6,141 nt of DNA from Kiritimatiellia bacterium. Its GTDB lineage: Bacteria > Verrucomicrobiota > Kiritimatiellia > RFP12 > UBA1067. The translations under genes and the position numbers were made by a program. Below the pieces are notes generated by a model, which was not told the DNA's origin, made no database searches, and worked only from the letters and a program-made list of their open reading frames with translations. Each line of letters opens with the position of its first letter. Positions within the stretch are counted from its first letter, which is position 1. The stretch spans positions 1-6,141 of the forward strand of contig JAFNRY010000127.1 of the NCBI GenBank assembly GCA_017385345.1, in the 5' to 3' direction. Below, piece after piece: positions 6,100-6,141 of the stretch.

Positions 6100-6141
6100 A
6101 TGGGCGGAAAACTTTTGATAGTGGAATCGCCGGCCAAGGCG
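6100..6141 (+). CDS. topA: DNA topoisomerase I, first 14 codons (truncated by window end)
   Basis: Only MGGKLLIVESPAKA is visible. It matches the N-terminus of type IA topoisomerase I, which relaxes negative supercoils. 'IVESPAKA' is the first Toprim strand and Glu9 is the metal/catalytic glutamate, at the same position as in E. coli TopA. An in-frame TGA (the queF stop, 6082-6084) and no other start codon between fix the start at 6100. The upstream AAAGG (6084-6088) is a weak ribosome-binding site with long spacing. Reverse gyrase or TopB are less likely because the MG-x-x-LxIVESPAKA start is typical of TopA. Confidence 0.9.
   Translation, partial: MGGKLLIVESPAKA

Overview
This is a GC-rich, gene-dense stretch in which all seven recognisable genes lie on the + strand. 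They are close-packed or overlapping: a 38-base gap, then overlaps of 14, 8, 4 and 1 bases, then gaps of 18 and 15 bases. This looks like one operon, or two that abut. I see no RNA gene, mobile element, CRISPR array or convincing terminator. The organism has an outer membrane with lipid A (BamA, Skp, LpxD). A fucokinase/fucose-1-phosphate guanylyltransferase fusion, an FmdB-type zinc ribbon with a lysine-rich 'GKGEYEKLY' tail, and frequent ATA isoleucine codons in a GC-rich genome fit a host-associated member of the Planctomycetes-Verrucomicrobia-Kiritimatiellota-Lentisphaerota group better than a typical proteobacterium. That placement is an inference from recalled family features; no search was run.

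Bases 2-2830 form the outer-membrane block. It holds the beta-barrel half of bamA (5' end outside the window), then a skp/ompH-type periplasmic chaperone gene, then lpxD. The order bamA-skp-lpxD is an old, widely shared arrangement that couples outer-membrane protein assembly to lipid A synthesis. In Escherichia coli the next genes are fabZ-lpxA-lpxB; here they are absent.

Bases 2823-4898 hold the most distinctive gene. It encodes a compact 691-residue two-domain enzyme resembling Bacteroides Fkp, with an N-terminal sugar-1-phosphate guanylyltransferase-like domain and a C-terminal GHMP L-fucokinase domain. It overlaps lpxD and has a near-perfect Shine-Dalgarno sequence. The expected product is GDP-L-fucose made from free fucose, a precursor for fucosylated surface glycans. 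Its place in a lipid A operon makes a cell-envelope role plausible.

Bases 4895-6084 hold three small genes: aroQ (type II 3-dehydroquinate dehydratase, shikimate pathway), an FmdB-like zinc-ribbon protein, and queF (preQ0 reductase, queuosine tRNA modification). The window ends 14 codons into topA (DNA topoisomerase I). These genes share no pathway with the first block and are probably housekeeping genes read in the same direction.

No wholly new system is evident. The points most worth following up are the shortened Fkp fusion, its insertion behind lpxD, and the atypical active-site neighbourhood of AroQ.
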